DNA of 64,000 bases from UBA1672 sp963977495 (GCA_963977495.1 CAXBOT010000004.1:110775-174774), one strand, 5' to 3'; positions 35,121 through 45,162 are shown, counted from the first letter of the stretch. A program made the numbers and translations. The notes: a model not told the origin generated them from the letters alone.

Positions 35121-35705
35121 TTAAAACAAATTAGGGAAGGCGAGGACGTTATCGGCGTCATGCCCTGTGACGGTTGAGGCGGGCAGTGCTTTTGGCAGCT
35201 GCGTTGTATCCATCATGGCCAGACTTTCAACCACCGTATCAATAATCATCAATTGACATTGGAGCTGCACATCCAGAATTTCAAGCGTATGTGCGATATA
35301 TGGCGCGGTGATTTCAAAGGAGAGTTTGCATAGGGACAGCAAATCAATAAAGCCTTCCAAATCCTCGGCAATCTCGCCCATCATGTCGATTTGTGTTTCT
35401 TCCCACAAATCAGGGTTGTCTTGCGCCAGATCATCGCGCGCAGAATAGCGTTCGATCAGACGTTCACATTCCAGATGGAGGAACCCCAAATCGCCCGTCG
35501 CCATACTCTCAAGTGAGGCAATCTCCTTCATAACAAAGGCAGCACAAAGAAGCGCTCTGTCAGGGTGAAAACTGCCCATCATTTCATGCAGGCTATATGT
35601 CGTTTCCGGTGAGGGCGCACGGCGCGTAACCAATAAATCGCGTACGATCAAAGGAATTTGCAGGTTATTCTTTAGAAGTGCCAGTTGTTGAGTGCTCTGT
35701 GCCAT
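35121..35705 (-). CDS. Hypothetical helical protein
   Basis: I do not recognise this 194-residue protein. It is almost entirely predicted alpha-helical, Leu/Met/Ala-rich and acidic, with no signal peptide or membrane helix. The start at 35705 is chosen because GGAGAGAG lies 8 bases before it; an upstream ATG at 35729 has no such site. It converges with hinT (14 bp) and is divergent from the comM gene. Function is unknown. Confidence 0.72.
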   Translation of the reverse strand: MAQSTQQLALLKNNLQIPLIVRDLLVTRRAPSPETTYSLHEMMGSFHPDRALLCAAFVMKEIASLESMATGDLGFLHLECERLIERYSARDDLAQDNPDLWEETQIDMMGEIAEDLEGFIDLLSLCKLSFEITAPYIAHTLEILDVQLQCQLMIIDTVVESLAMMDTTQLPKALPASTVTGHDADNVLAFPNLF

Positions 35706-35855
35706 GGTTCTCTCTCCCGTTGCGAACATGTCTACATACCGTCTTAAGGGGTGAATCTAAACAAAGCGTTAAGAGTGCTGGTTATTTGCGTTTTTATTTT
35801 TGAGGGCGCTGTGCGATAAGTAAAAGGAGAATTTTTATCTGTGGGGGGATTATTG

Positions 35856-37382
35856 ATGGTTGCACGTGTTAATACCGTTGCTTTTCAAGGCATAGACGTT
35901 AAGGCGGTCGATGTGCAGGTGCAGTTATCCAACGGTTTGCCCGCCTTTAATATTGTTGGTCTTCCTGATAAAGCGGTGGCGGAGAGTAAGGAGCGCGTGC
36001 GCGCTGCGTTGCATTCGCTGGGTTTGTCCTTGCCACCCAAACGCTTGACTGTGAACATGGCGCCTGCCGATCTGTCCAAAGAGGGCAGCCATTTTGATTT
36101 GCCGATTGCGCTGGGTTTGTTGGGGGCGATGGGGGTTATTCCGAAGGAAGAACTGGAAAATTACGTGGTGTTGGGCGAGCTCTCCCTTGATGCGGGTATT
36201 CGCGCAGTATCGGGGGTCTTGCCCGCCGCCATGCATGCGGGAGAGCGTCAACAGAACTTAATTTGCCCGAAAGATTGCGGCGGAGAGGCCGCGTGGGCGG
36301 GGGATATTGATATTCTTGCGCCGAGTGATCTGCTCCAGCTTATTAACCATATTAAGGGATCACAGGTTTTATCCCGTCCCGAAGCGACGCTGGCGAATGA
36401 TAATGGTTTGTCTGTTCCCGATTTGGCAGATGTGAAGGGGCAGGAAAGCGCAAAACGTGCCATCGAAATTGCGGCGGCAGGGGGGCACAATCTATTGATG
36501 ATCGGCCCGCCCGGATCGGGCAAGTCGATGCTCGCCAGTTGTTTGCCCGGTATTTTACCGGAACTCTCCGCGAAGGAAGCGTTGGAACTGTCGATGATTC
36601 ATTCGCTGGCAGGGGTTCTTCCCGAAGGTGGCTTGGTACGCAGGCGTCCCTTTCGCAGCCCGCATCATTCTGCATCACAACCCGCGCTTATTGGTGGCGG
36701 GCAAAAGGTGCGCCCGGGTGAAATATCGCTGGCGCATCACGGCGTGTTGTTTTTGGATGAGTTGCCGGAATTTGCGCGCGCAACATTAGAATCTTTACGC
36801 CAGCCGTTGGAAACGGGGGATGCGTTGGTGGCGCGTGCCAATGCCCATATTCGCTACCCCTCACGGTTTCAGTTGATTGCGGCGATGAATCCCTGTCGGT
36901 GCGGATATTTGAGCGACCCTGAAATGGCCTGCACAAAAGCGCCGCGCTGCGGGGCGGACTACCAATCCAAAATATCGGGTCCGTTGATGGATCGTATTGA
37001 TATTCATATCGATGTGCCTGCCGTTCAAATATCTGATTTGCACAATGCGGGAACGGGCGATGCATCGGCGGTTGTTGCTGCGCGGGTTCAGGCGGCGCGA
37101 AGTATACAGCAGGCGCGTTATGAGCGTTTGGGTAAAGCCGGATCGGGGTTGATAAATGCTGCAATAGATGGTGCAACATTGGACGATGTCACGCAAATGG
37201 ATGATGACACACGCGCATTGCTTGTGAAGTCGGTAGAGCAAGCCAAGCTATCGGCGCGTGGATATTACCGCATTTTGCGCGTTGCGCGCACCATTGCCGA
37301 TTTGAATGGCGGCGGGGAAAGATTAAGTAAGTCGGATATTGCCGAAGCGCTAAGTTATCGCCGGATGATGTTGAACGGCTAG
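35856..37382 (+). CDS. comM: YifB/ComM family Mg-chelatase-like AAA+ ATPase
   Basis: This 508-residue protein has the N-terminal ribosomal-S5-like domain (FNIVGLPDKAVAESKERVRAA), the Walker A GPPGSGKSMLA, the YifB signature RPFRSPHHSAS, Walker B LFLDELPEF and a zinc-like NPCRCGYL...C segment near residue 345. Vibrio ComM is a branch-migration helicase used in natural transformation. The ATG at 35856 follows a run of G that can act as ribosome site, and a GTG at 35841 is the alternative. It converges with the trehalase-like gene. Confidence 0.93.
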   Translation: MVARVNTVAFQGIDVKAVDVQVQLSNGLPAFNIVGLPDKAVAESKERVRAALHSLGLSLPPKRLTVNMAPADLSKEGSHFDLPIALGLLGAMGVIPKEELENYVVLGELSLDAGIRAVSGVLPAAMHAGERQQNLICPKDCGGEAAWAGDIDILAPSDLLQLINHIKGSQVLSRPEATLANDNGLSVPDLADVKGQESAKRAIEIAAAGGHNLLMIGPPGSGKSMLASCLPGILPELSAKEALELSMIHSLAGVLPEGGLVRRRPFRSPHHSASQPALIGGGQKVRPGEISLAHHGVLFLDELPEFARATLESLRQPLETGDALVARANAHIRYPSRFQLIAAMNPCRCGYLSDPEMACTKAPRCGADYQSKISGPLMDRIDIHIDVPAVQISDLHNAGTGDASAVVAARVQAARSIQQARYERLGKAGSGLINAAIDGATLDDVTQMDDDTRALLVKSVEQAKLSARGYYRILRVARTIADLNGGGERLSKSDIAEALSYRRMMLNG

Positions 37383-37400
37383 GCGTGCGGGCGCACGGCA

Positions 37401-39293
37401 TTATAAACGATGTTCGTCTGCGGAAAAATCAGGATCTATGTCCATATCCATATCTATGTCTACGTCCATATCGGGGAGCGTGAAGTCCGATTTGGCTGCG
37501 ATTTTCGCATCCAGTCGTACCAGCATATCTTGGATATCCAGTATAGCAGAGTTTGTCCACGCAAAGCCGACATCGTTGGTGGAATAGCCGTTATTGATAT
37601 ATTGCGCGGTGTTGGCTGTACCGGTGATGCCCTCGTATTTTTCGTGAATGTGGCCTGTGCGTTTATATTCACGGATGACCGTTTCAAGGAAGGCATGCCC
37701 GATTTGCGCGGCTTCTTCATCATAGCCGTAACGCTCCAGTGCCTCCATAGCAACAACTTGCATGGGCGCCCACATTATCGGCGCGTCCCACTGGCTACCG
37801 GTTTGTCGGTCGCTGGTCATCAGGCCGTAGGGCGTCATCAGGCGCGGCAAAAGGTTATCGACAATATCATCGGCTTGTTCTTGCGTGGCGATGCCTGCCC
37901 ACATAGGGAAAAAGGACGTTGCCATATTATAATCACGGAAAGGTTCAATCTGGTGCTTTTCCAGCATCTCTGTATTGATGTTTAAATTGCGGAATGACGG
38001 GTATCGCGCTTGTACGCTGTTCGAATCGATACCGTCATCGAAGAGATGCGTTTGAATTTGCTCTTTTGTTTGTTCGGCAAGTCCTGACCATGAGGCCTTT
38101 TTGTCTGACCATTGGGGGTTGTCAGGCTCTGCCTTACTCAACTGATCGTAAATATCCCCCAGTTCCTGTTCCATTTTAAAACGCAGCGCGTTGAGCGACA
38201 CGGGTAGGTGGTTGATCACATCAACATTGAAAAACCCAAACAGGCGCGACGGGTCGAAACCGCTTTCGCGCATGGCACGATCACCGCGATAGAATTGATC
38301 GCTCAGCCCTTTTGGCGCGCCGTCTTCATCCAGTGTGAGATATTGCTCCAGATAATAGCGATCTTTACGATCCTGATAGGGGAGTGTTTCAATTGGAACA
38401 TTGCCGATATTGTTTTGGCGGTTGTGCATTTCGCTGAGCAGCGTGAAGGCCGATACATAATGCTCGGGCTCGCTATGCATGACCTCGATGCCGGGGGTCA
38501 CGTTGTTTGAATTATACATGGACAGGCCGGTTTTTGCGTCAATATGCGGATCGGTTGTCCAGTGCGCATGGTATTTTTCTGCCATCTCGGCCGCGTTCTT
38601 TAACCAAGTGACTTTGTCGGTGCTTGGTTGTTCTAATTGGTCATAATGTTCATAGAGTGATAAAACCGCAGACGTTAATAAAGGCGGCTGGGAGCGCGGT
38701 TTTTGTCCGTTTTCCGAATCCAGATAATAGGTGCGGTTTCCATTTAAAATGGTGCCGTAATGATCAATTTGATACAGCATATTATCGACCATATCTTTGG
38801 CCTGTGTCGCCTGACCATCTTGCAGTAAGCCGCGAATCGTAAAAGCCGAATCCCAGTTATACATCTCGTTAAAACGCACCCCCGGCACGATATAAGGATG
38901 CGGCAAATAGAGCAGGCCATGTTGATCTGCAGGAATATCAATATCCCCGTTTTCATTGCGTGGCAGGCGGCGTATTTCAGTGCGCGATAGCTTGTCGGCG
39001 TTGGCGCTGTCTTCTTGTATCAGGGCGATTCGGGCATCATCGATGACGCGCTGAACGGCGTTTATATCCTCCTTATCGGAGATATAGATAATGCAGGGAT
39101 CTTCGGGGTTGTGCGGTACTTTTTCGTCTTTGAGTGCACCTAAAAGCCAGCTTTTCGGGCCGCGTGTTAGCTCCCCGAACATGGTGTGAATATGGACGTT
39201 TATATCCGGTCTTGTGTCTGATGCGGAATCGGTGTGTATGCCCTCAGAATTGTGGGTATTCCATGCTTTTCCTATATCACCGTTAAGCGCCAT
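37401..39293 (-). CDS. Trehalase-family (GH37-like) glycoside hydrolase with altered active site
   Basis: This 630-residue protein has no signal peptide, so it is cytoplasmic. It shows trehalase signature 1 in PGVRFNEMYNWDSAF (residues 137-151), NGNRTYY followed by an insertion before PRSQPPLL, ESGFDPSRLF with the acid-type aspartate, and signature 2 in QWDAPIMWAP. The glycine-rich GGGGEY loop that carries the catalytic base in E. coli trehalase is instead NNGYSTNDV, ahead of GFAWTN, so the glutamate seems to be lost. The C-terminus is a run of alternating Asp with Met, Ile and Val. It may be inactive on trehalose or use another sugar. Confidence 0.75.
   Translation of the reverse strand: MALNGDIGKAWNTHNSEGIHTDSASDTRPDINVHIHTMFGELTRGPKSWLLGALKDEKVPHNPEDPCIIYISDKEDINAVQRVIDDARIALIQEDSANADKLSRTEIRRLPRNENGDIDIPADQHGLLYLPHPYIVPGVRFNEMYNWDSAFTIRGLLQDGQATQAKDMVDNMLYQIDHYGTILNGNRTYYLDSENGQKPRSQPPLLTSAVLSLYEHYDQLEQPSTDKVTWLKNAAEMAEKYHAHWTTDPHIDAKTGLSMYNSNNVTPGIEVMHSEPEHYVSAFTLLSEMHNRQNNIGNVPIETLPYQDRKDRYYLEQYLTLDEDGAPKGLSDQFYRGDRAMRESGFDPSRLFGFFNVDVINHLPVSLNALRFKMEQELGDIYDQLSKAEPDNPQWSDKKASWSGLAEQTKEQIQTHLFDDGIDSNSVQARYPSFRNLNINTEMLEKHQIEPFRDYNMATSFFPMWAGIATQEQADDIVDNLLPRLMTPYGLMTSDRQTGSQWDAPIMWAPMQVVAMEALERYGYDEEAAQIGHAFLETVIREYKRTGHIHEKYEGITGTANTAQYINNGYSTNDVGFAWTNSAILDIQDMLVRLDAKIAAKSDFTLPDMDVDIDMDMDIDPDFSADEHRL
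37436..37472 (-). repeat. Short imperfect hexamer repeat in the 3' end of the trehalase-like gene
   Basis: On the plus strand TCCATA/TCTATG/TCTACG-type hexamers follow one another. On the minus strand they encode the alternating Asp-Val/Ile/Met run near the C-terminus. The repeat looks like slippage-made tandem copies and could vary in number between strains. Confidence 0.6.
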
Positions 39294-39626
39294 TATATAT
39301 GCCCCTCATGACCTTATTTATTTTTTTAACCCGCACTGGTTGTATGCAGCTTATAATATTAAGAACAGCGCGATCAATGTTTTATGTCAATTTTTGGCGT
39401 GAGGGGTCGGTTTTTGGCTCTGTTTTATATCAAGAAAGCCCTGTTTTTCTGCGCCTTCTAAAGCCGATGGCGGGAGTTTGCTCGTTGCTATTGTCAGAAT
39501 ATGGCGTTTTTATGACATTTTATTTGTGTTTTAAGTGTGTCTCACGCTATACTGTTATAAATATAAGAGATGGGTTCAAAATCTGAAGAACAGGTTTGAA
39601 AGATAAAATAAAGGTGTGACGTATAT
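39294..39626. other. 333-bp divergent intergenic region
   Basis: It separates the minus-strand trehalase-like gene from the plus-strand 412-residue gene and is AT-rich with no credible gene. A candidate plus-strand promoter is TTGTGT at 39524-39529 with TATACT at 39548-39553 (18 bp spacing). No clear terminator, repeat or RNA was seen. Confidence 0.5.
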
Positions 39627-40865
39627 ATGGCAATCGGGACAGTAGCATTTAATGATATAGCAAGTAGTGGTTATTCTGCTTCGGCGAATGCTGTTGAGCA
39701 ACGTGATATTATGAAAGTCTGGGACGCATACGCTGCACCGGCACCAGGCGATGATTTCTATGAAAACACGAATTACGGCGGCGCGTATGGCTCGACGGTT
39801 ATGCCTGACCCAATTTATGGTGAACAGCAAACCTTTACGCAATCCCTTGTAGAAGGGAATACCCGTCAGGAATCACTGATGGAAACGATGTTCCCTGATA
39901 AGAGCTACGCCGCGCCGAAAGTTAATGCACAGAGCATGATGCGTGACGCAAACAAAGTTGTCACGGATGGTGCAAAAGTATCACGTCAGGCCAATATGGC
40001 GATGGAAGATACCAAGAGTCAGATTGCAAGTTTCCAACAAGACTGGAAGCAGGCCAAGGCCGAAGCGTTTGAATCATTCATTGATTCTGTACCCGAGGGT
40101 GTTAACCCGATGGATGCGGCGAATCAGATGTTGCCCGAGGGGTCCCCCGGTAAGGCTGATGCGATGTTGTATGTTGCCGCGTCAGTGGCTGTAGGCGGCG
40201 GGACATTTGCTGCTGCTGCGATGGAATATATGAAAACGCCCGAGTTAAGCAAGGCGGATAAATTACTATCTCCCGATCAACAGAAAAAGATCATGGAAGA
40301 TACGTTGACCCAGTTGCAACAATCCAGAAAATCACCGGACACACGTCAAGAGGCAAGTGTGAGTGGTGCCGCGGAAGTCGTTGATGACGCGCCGCAATCC
40401 GGAGTTGCATGGGAAAATATGGAAATTGATGACCTTATAGAATTCATGGGTGCGGATTCCGATGGTCTGGATCAACCGGAAATGCAAGAGCTTCTACAGA
40501 TGGAACATGATCTTGAGATCGTTCTGGATAACCATGAATATGTGCAAGAACATTACGGCGATGTTATTACAGCGGATAAAATGTATGCGTCTGCGAGTAC
40601 GGGCAATGAACAAATGGTTTCTGTTCTGGCCGATGCAGAAGTTGTTCAGGCAATGCCTGTTCTTGATGAAGTGCCGCGTTATGATTCTCTTGATGGGATG
40701 TTGGCCGGCGACAGTGTAAGAGGGGTCACGCTGTTGGCTTCTGATACACGTTTTGATTCGAGCGGCGTGCAAACTGTTCTTGATCTTACCAAGGTTAATA
40801 CATCAGAGGCAGAGCGTCAGCTTACTGCAGATATCGAACAACAGTTTAAGGCTGGTATGATGTAG
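39627..40865 (+). CDS. Hypothetical protein (412 residues)
   Basis: I do not recognise a family. The protein is acidic and Met/Asp/Ala/Gln-rich with long stretches likely to be helical or disordered. There is one hydrophobic segment at about residues 180-200 (YVAASVAVGGGTFAAAA) that may be a single membrane helix. A second half contains short acidic repeats such as DDLIEFMGADSDGLDQPEM. No signal peptide is seen. AAAGGTG lies before the ATG. It stands alone between a divergent region and a diguanylate cyclase gene. Composition suggests a lineage-specific structural or scaffold protein, but that is only inference. Confidence 0.75.
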   Translation: MAIGTVAFNDIASSGYSASANAVEQRDIMKVWDAYAAPAPGDDFYENTNYGGAYGSTVMPDPIYGEQQTFTQSLVEGNTRQESLMETMFPDKSYAAPKVNAQSMMRDANKVVTDGAKVSRQANMAMEDTKSQIASFQQDWKQAKAEAFESFIDSVPEGVNPMDAANQMLPEGSPGKADAMLYVAASVAVGGGTFAAAAMEYMKTPELSKADKLLSPDQQKKIMEDTLTQLQQSRKSPDTRQEASVSGAAEVVDDAPQSGVAWENMEIDDLIEFMGADSDGLDQPEMQELLQMEHDLEIVLDNHEYVQEHYGDVITADKMYASASTGNEQMVSVLADAEVVQAMPVLDEVPRYDSLDGMLAGDSVRGVTLLASDTRFDSSGVQTVLDLTKVNTSEAERQLTADIEQQFKAGMM

Positions 40866-41010
40866 GGGGGATAAGTTCTTACTTTCATCGTATATGTAGG
40901 TACTTATATATCCTAAAGAACCACAGTTGGTTTTATTATCTGGTTGCGGTGTCCGTGTGTTTTCAGTATCTATGGTCTATTCATTTTAAAAATAGATAAG
41001 AGTTATATTA

Positions 41011-42048
41011 TTGGCCTATTTTCATTCTCAAAATAAAGTACACGACCTTTCTGATTTATCATTGAAGCGTATAAAGGAATTTAAACTCCTTCCAACGCCG
41101 GAAAACTATGAGCTGTGGTTTATTTATTTCTCCCAAACAGACCCTGAATTGGTTAAAGAGATAAATAGCGCCGTTAAAAGAGATGGCGGCAAGCTGGATG
41201 ATGAGGCGTGTTATGAAATTTTCCAAGAATTTCTCAGCACGGATCGTGAAGAAAACACAGTGAAGCTGGCGGGCGATAAAATCCAGCAAACCATTCAAAA
41301 TGTTAATGATGTTGTGACATCGACCAAGCAAAACGCTCTTGAGTATAATGCTCATTTGATGAGAGCCAATGAGGGGTTGAAGGAACATAAATCACAAGAA
41401 GAGATTAATGCTCTTTTAACGGATGTGATGAGCGGCACGCAAAATATGCTTGATCGTAATGAGCATTTGGAAGTGACGTTAGAGCAATCCGCCCGCATGA
41501 TGGAAGATATGCGCCGCGATCTTGAGATTGCGCGTAAGGAGGCAATGACTGATCCGCTGACCGGTTTGGGGAACAGAAAAGCTTTCGATCATGAAATTTA
41601 TCGCATGGTTGAATTATCGCAAGATGATGAATACACATTCTCCCTTATTTTGATGGATATCGACCATTTCAAAAAATTCAATGATACATTTGGCCATCAG
41701 GTCGGCGATCAGGTTTTGAAACTTGTATCCAGAACGCTGAAGCAGGGTGTTAAGGGACGTGACGTTGTCGTGCGCTATGGCGGTGAGGAGTTTTCTGTCC
41801 TATTGCCGGAAACGAATTTCCATGGCGCGATGAAGGTTGCTGAAATCCTGCGTAAGGAAGTTGAGAAAAAAGAAGTCGTGAACCGTTCGACAGGTAAGAA
41901 GATTGCTCAAATAACATTCTCCGCCGGTGTGTCCCAATACCGCAAAGGTGAAGAGATTGATGTTTTGATTGAGCGCGTTGATAAGGCACTGTATGAGGCA
42001 AAAGAAAAAGGCCGTAATCAGGTCGTTTCCGCGCCGTTAGACAGATAA
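41011..42048 (+). CDS. Diguanylate cyclase (GGDEF domain)
   Basis: This 345-residue soluble protein has an N-terminal helical region (LSLKRIKEFKLLPTPENYELW...) shared by a group of alphaproteobacterial cyclases, a coiled coil, then a GGDEF domain with DPLTGLGNRKAFD, LMDIDHFKKFND and the active-site RYGGEEF. Active-site residues look intact, so it should make c-di-GMP. The inhibitory RxxD site reads KGRD, so product inhibition may be weak. The reading frame opens with TTG at 41011, which has AAGAG 8 bases before it. No in-frame ATG fits the family start. Confidence 0.88.
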   Translation: MAYFHSQNKVHDLSDLSLKRIKEFKLLPTPENYELWFIYFSQTDPELVKEINSAVKRDGGKLDDEACYEIFQEFLSTDREENTVKLAGDKIQQTIQNVNDVVTSTKQNALEYNAHLMRANEGLKEHKSQEEINALLTDVMSGTQNMLDRNEHLEVTLEQSARMMEDMRRDLEIARKEAMTDPLTGLGNRKAFDHEIYRMVELSQDDEYTFSLILMDIDHFKKFNDTFGHQVGDQVLKLVSRTLKQGVKGRDVVVRYGGEEFSVLLPETNFHGAMKVAEILRKEVEKKEVVNRSTGKKIAQITFSAGVSQYRKGEEIDVLIERVDKALYEAKEKGRNQVVSAPLDR

Positions 42049-42146
42049 AGGATCGGGCGATTCCTTTGATCGTTCTTCCCCATAATTCACTATAATTTAT
42101 TGTTTCACCCTTGCGATTGGCGTTATAAAACGCCATATCTATAGCT

Positions 42147-44381
42147 ATGCAAAATATTTATGACATAGATGATTCGCCGTCTCATCAAACTGTAGCGCCC
42201 TATATGGATGGGTTAAACGCAACGCAGCGCGAGGCTGTTGAAACGACGGAGGGCGCATTGTTGGTTCTTGCGGGCGCAGGAACGGGCAAGACCCGCGTGC
42301 TCACAACCCGTTTGGCGCATTTGCTGAATACGGGGCGCGCTAACCCGTCCCAAGTTCTGGCGGTGACCTTTACCAATAAAGCTGCTCTGGAAATGAAAGA
42401 GCGCATAAGCGCCATGATGGGCGGACGACCTGTGGAAGGGTGGTGGCTCGGCACGTTCCACTCCCTTGCGGCGCGGATGCTCCGCCGCCATGCGGATTTG
42501 GTGGGCTTATCCAGCAATTTCACTATTCTTGATCCTGACGACCAAGTGCGCTTGTTAAAGCAACTGATGGAAGTGCACGGGGTGGACACCAAAAAATGGG
42601 CACCAAAGGCGTGTATTTCGTTTATTGATCGCTGGAAAGATCGTGGCTTGGTTCCCGCGCAGGTTTCTGCCGAAGATGTGGGCGACGTCGCAGACGGTAA
42701 AATGCCGATGCTCTATGCGAAATATCAGGAACGCATGCGCGCGGTGAATGCGTGTGATTTCGGTGATTTGTCGCTGCACATGATTACGATTTTGAAAAAC
42801 CCCACTCATCGCAATGTTCTGGAGGAGTATCATCAACGGTTCAAATATATCATGGTTGATGAATATCAAGATACCAACGTGGCGCAATATCTGTGGCTGC
42901 GATTGCTCGCGCAGGGGGAGGGGAATATCTGCTGCGTCGGGGATGATGATCAATCAATTTATGGTTGGCGCGGGGCAGAGGTCGGCAATATCCTGAAATT
43001 CGAAAAGGATTTTGCGGGCGCGAAAATTATCCGTCTGGAACAAAATTACCGTTCGACCAATATTATTTTGAATGCATCAGGCGCGGTGATTCAAAATAAC
43101 GACGCCCGTTTGGGCAAAACGTTATGGTCGGATCAGGGTGATGGTGACAAAATAAAACTGTGCGGTCTTTGGGATGGTCAAGCGGAGGCGCGCTGGGTTG
43201 GTGAAGAAATTGAACAGCTCCAACGCGGGTCATTTGAACAGGACAAAGCATCCTTAAGCGAAGTGGCAGTTCTGGTGCGCACTGGGTTTCAGACACGCGA
43301 ATTTGAGGAAAGATTTATAAAACTGGGCGTTCCGTATAAAGTGATCGGCGGCCCGCGTTTTTATGAAAGATTGGAAGTCCGCGATGCATTGGCATATTGC
43401 CGCGTGATCGTACAAAAGTCCGATGATCTGGCGTTTGAGCGCATTATCAACACGCCGCGGCGCGGAATTGGAAACACGACCATAAACACGCTTTATGCCT
43501 ATGGCAGATCAAAGGGGATAAGCCTGTATCACGCGGTTATGGATTTAACCCAAACCGATGAATTGCGCGCGAAAATGCGCGGTACATTGATGAAGCTGTT
43601 GGATGACTTTGAACGCTGGCGCGCCGCGCTTGATACGATGCATCATGCTGAGGTCGCGGCGATGGCTCTGGATGAGTCGGGTTATATGGATATGTGGAAA
43701 CGCGACAAAACCCCCGAAGCACCCGGGCGTGTTGAAAACTTGAAAGAGCTGATTGGCGGGATGCAGGAATATAGCTCTATGCAGGAATTTTTAGAGCATG
43801 TCGCCCTTGTGCTTGAAAATCAGGATAATAGCGGCGGCGAGCATGTGACCTTAATGACACTGCACGGTGCAAAGGGGCTGGAGTTCGATAACGTGTTTTT
43901 ACCCGGGTGGGAGGAAGGCTTGTTTCCCTCTCAACGCTCCATGGATGAAAGCGGCGTCAAGGGGCTGGAGGAAGAACGGCGTCTGGCCTATGTCGGGATC
44001 ACGCGGGCGCGTAAACGGGTCTTTATTTCACATGCGGCAACGCGGCGTATGTACGGCAGTTGGAATAATGCAATTCCATCACGCTTCATCGATGAAATCC
44101 CCAAAGATTTACTGGATGTCACAAGCCAAAGCGGCATGGTTCAGGCGGGGCGCTCACGGCACTGGGATTCCAGTGGTTTCGTGCCCAAGGCCAAAAAGGC
44201 GAAGTCATTTGACCGTAAAGTGCAAACCCACAGCGGCGATATTCTTGCGCGCGGTGATCGGGTGTTTCATGATAAATTCGGCTATGGCAAAATCATCAAT
44301 ATTGACGGGCACAAGCTGGACATAGCGTTTGAGCATAGCGGCACAAAACGCGTTATGGATAGCTTCGTCGAAAAGGCTTAA
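42147..44381 (+). CDS. uvrD: ATP-dependent DNA helicase UvrD/PcrA
   Basis: This superfamily 1 3'-5' helicase of 744 residues has LNATQREAVE (Q motif), VLAGAGTGKTRVLTTRLAHL (Walker A), FTNKAALEMKERI, VDEYQDTNVAQY, GDDDQSIYGWRGA, LEQNYRST, LMTLHGAKGLEFD and YVGITRARKRV, all in order and intact. UvrD acts in nucleotide excision and mismatch repair; PcrA is its Gram-positive form. The C-terminal tail ends with a Tudor-like VFHDKFGYGKIINIDG segment that contacts RNA polymerase in PcrA/UvrD. The start has a weak ribosome site. Confidence 0.95.
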   Translation: MQNIYDIDDSPSHQTVAPYMDGLNATQREAVETTEGALLVLAGAGTGKTRVLTTRLAHLLNTGRANPSQVLAVTFTNKAALEMKERISAMMGGRPVEGWWLGTFHSLAARMLRRHADLVGLSSNFTILDPDDQVRLLKQLMEVHGVDTKKWAPKACISFIDRWKDRGLVPAQVSAEDVGDVADGKMPMLYAKYQERMRAVNACDFGDLSLHMITILKNPTHRNVLEEYHQRFKYIMVDEYQDTNVAQYLWLRLLAQGEGNICCVGDDDQSIYGWRGAEVGNILKFEKDFAGAKIIRLEQNYRSTNIILNASGAVIQNNDARLGKTLWSDQGDGDKIKLCGLWDGQAEARWVGEEIEQLQRGSFEQDKASLSEVAVLVRTGFQTREFEERFIKLGVPYKVIGGPRFYERLEVRDALAYCRVIVQKSDDLAFERIINTPRRGIGNTTINTLYAYGRSKGISLYHAVMDLTQTDELRAKMRGTLMKLLDDFERWRAALDTMHHAEVAAMALDESGYMDMWKRDKTPEAPGRVENLKELIGGMQEYSSMQEFLEHVALVLENQDNSGGEHVTLMTLHGAKGLEFDNVFLPGWEEGLFPSQRSMDESGVKGLEEERRLAYVGITRARKRVFISHAATRRMYGSWNNAIPSRFIDEIPKDLLDVTSQSGMVQAGRSRHWDSSGFVPKAKKAKSFDRKVQTHSGDILARGDRVFHDKFGYGKIINIDGHKLDIAFEHSGTKRVMDSFVEKA

Positions 44382-44433
44382 TTATTCTCAAGGCCGTCAT
44401 GATCCACAGAGGAATCAGGCGCGTTGGGCTCTT

Positions 44434-45162
44434 TTAAAATTGAAGCTGACCTGCCGCGACGATTTCGCCGTATCCGTCACGCTGCGCCAAGATAACGATG
44501 CCATCCATGGGGCCTTCCGGCTTTTTGAAGGATAGGTTTTTTGCCATGCCTGACCATTTCCCCAGATTGGTATAGCTTGATACAGGGTGCGTGTAGGTTA
44601 TGGCGCGGCCTGTATTTTCACCGCCGCCGATATTTTCTTGGCGTTCGGCTTCATAGCCAAAGGCCCATAAATGATAATTATCATTGGGCATATCGGACAG
44701 AGTGATATCTATGGTTTTTGTATCGTTGAGTGCGACGGTGATCGGGCGGATCGGTTTTTTCTCGGCTTTTTCAAAGGCGGATTTGATCGCTTCTGTGCGT
44801 GAACCGATGAAGTAATCAAGGCCGTTTACAACCATTTGCGGCGTATAGATTTTTTTATCACCGCGCAGCCCGCTATAGCCATGTTGGCGCATATCGCAAT
44901 ATTCACGTGACATCGGGTCTTTCCATTGCGGGCGATCCCAATAGCGCACATGACAGGCCAGCGCGATGACATTCTCCTTTTGTGCCAAGGTCGATAAAAT
45001 GCGATCTGCGGGCGGGCAGGATGAACAACCTTGCGATGTGAACAGTTCAACGACAATCGGCGCAGAGGGCGCGATCGTGTCGACGGCCAGCGTGGCGCAC
45101 ACCTGCATTGTCAAAGCAAATGCAACGGTGATCGTCATGGCAAGAAGCAGGCGTTTCGTCAT
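44434..45162 (-). CDS. DUF1223 family secreted thioredoxin-like protein
   Basis: This 242-residue protein has a Sec signal peptide (about residues 1-26). The family block VVELFTSQGCSSCPPADRIL follows, with a CxxC pair on a thioredoxin-like strand, then HVRYWDRPQWKDP and YTPQMVVNG. DUF1223 proteins are common in proteobacteria and of unknown function, probably redox or metal related in the periplasm. It converges with the uvrD gene and is divergent from the NDUFA9-like gene across a 192-bp region with a tandem repeat. Confidence 0.9.
   Translation of the reverse strand: MTKRLLLAMTITVAFALTMQVCATLAVDTIAPSAPIVVELFTSQGCSSCPPADRILSTLAQKENVIALACHVRYWDRPQWKDPMSREYCDMRQHGYSGLRGDKKIYTPQMVVNGLDYFIGSRTEAIKSAFEKAEKKPIRPITVALNDTKTIDITLSDMPNDNYHLWAFGYEAERQENIGGGENTGRAITYTHPVSSYTNLGKWSGMAKNLSFKKPEGPMDGIVILAQRDGYGEIVAAGQLQF

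Noticed and set aside
37410..37985. 191-codon plus-strand open frame opposite the trehalase-like gene
   Set aside because: It is the shadow of the trehalase-family gene, starts in its Asp-repeat region and shows no credible ribosome site or domain.
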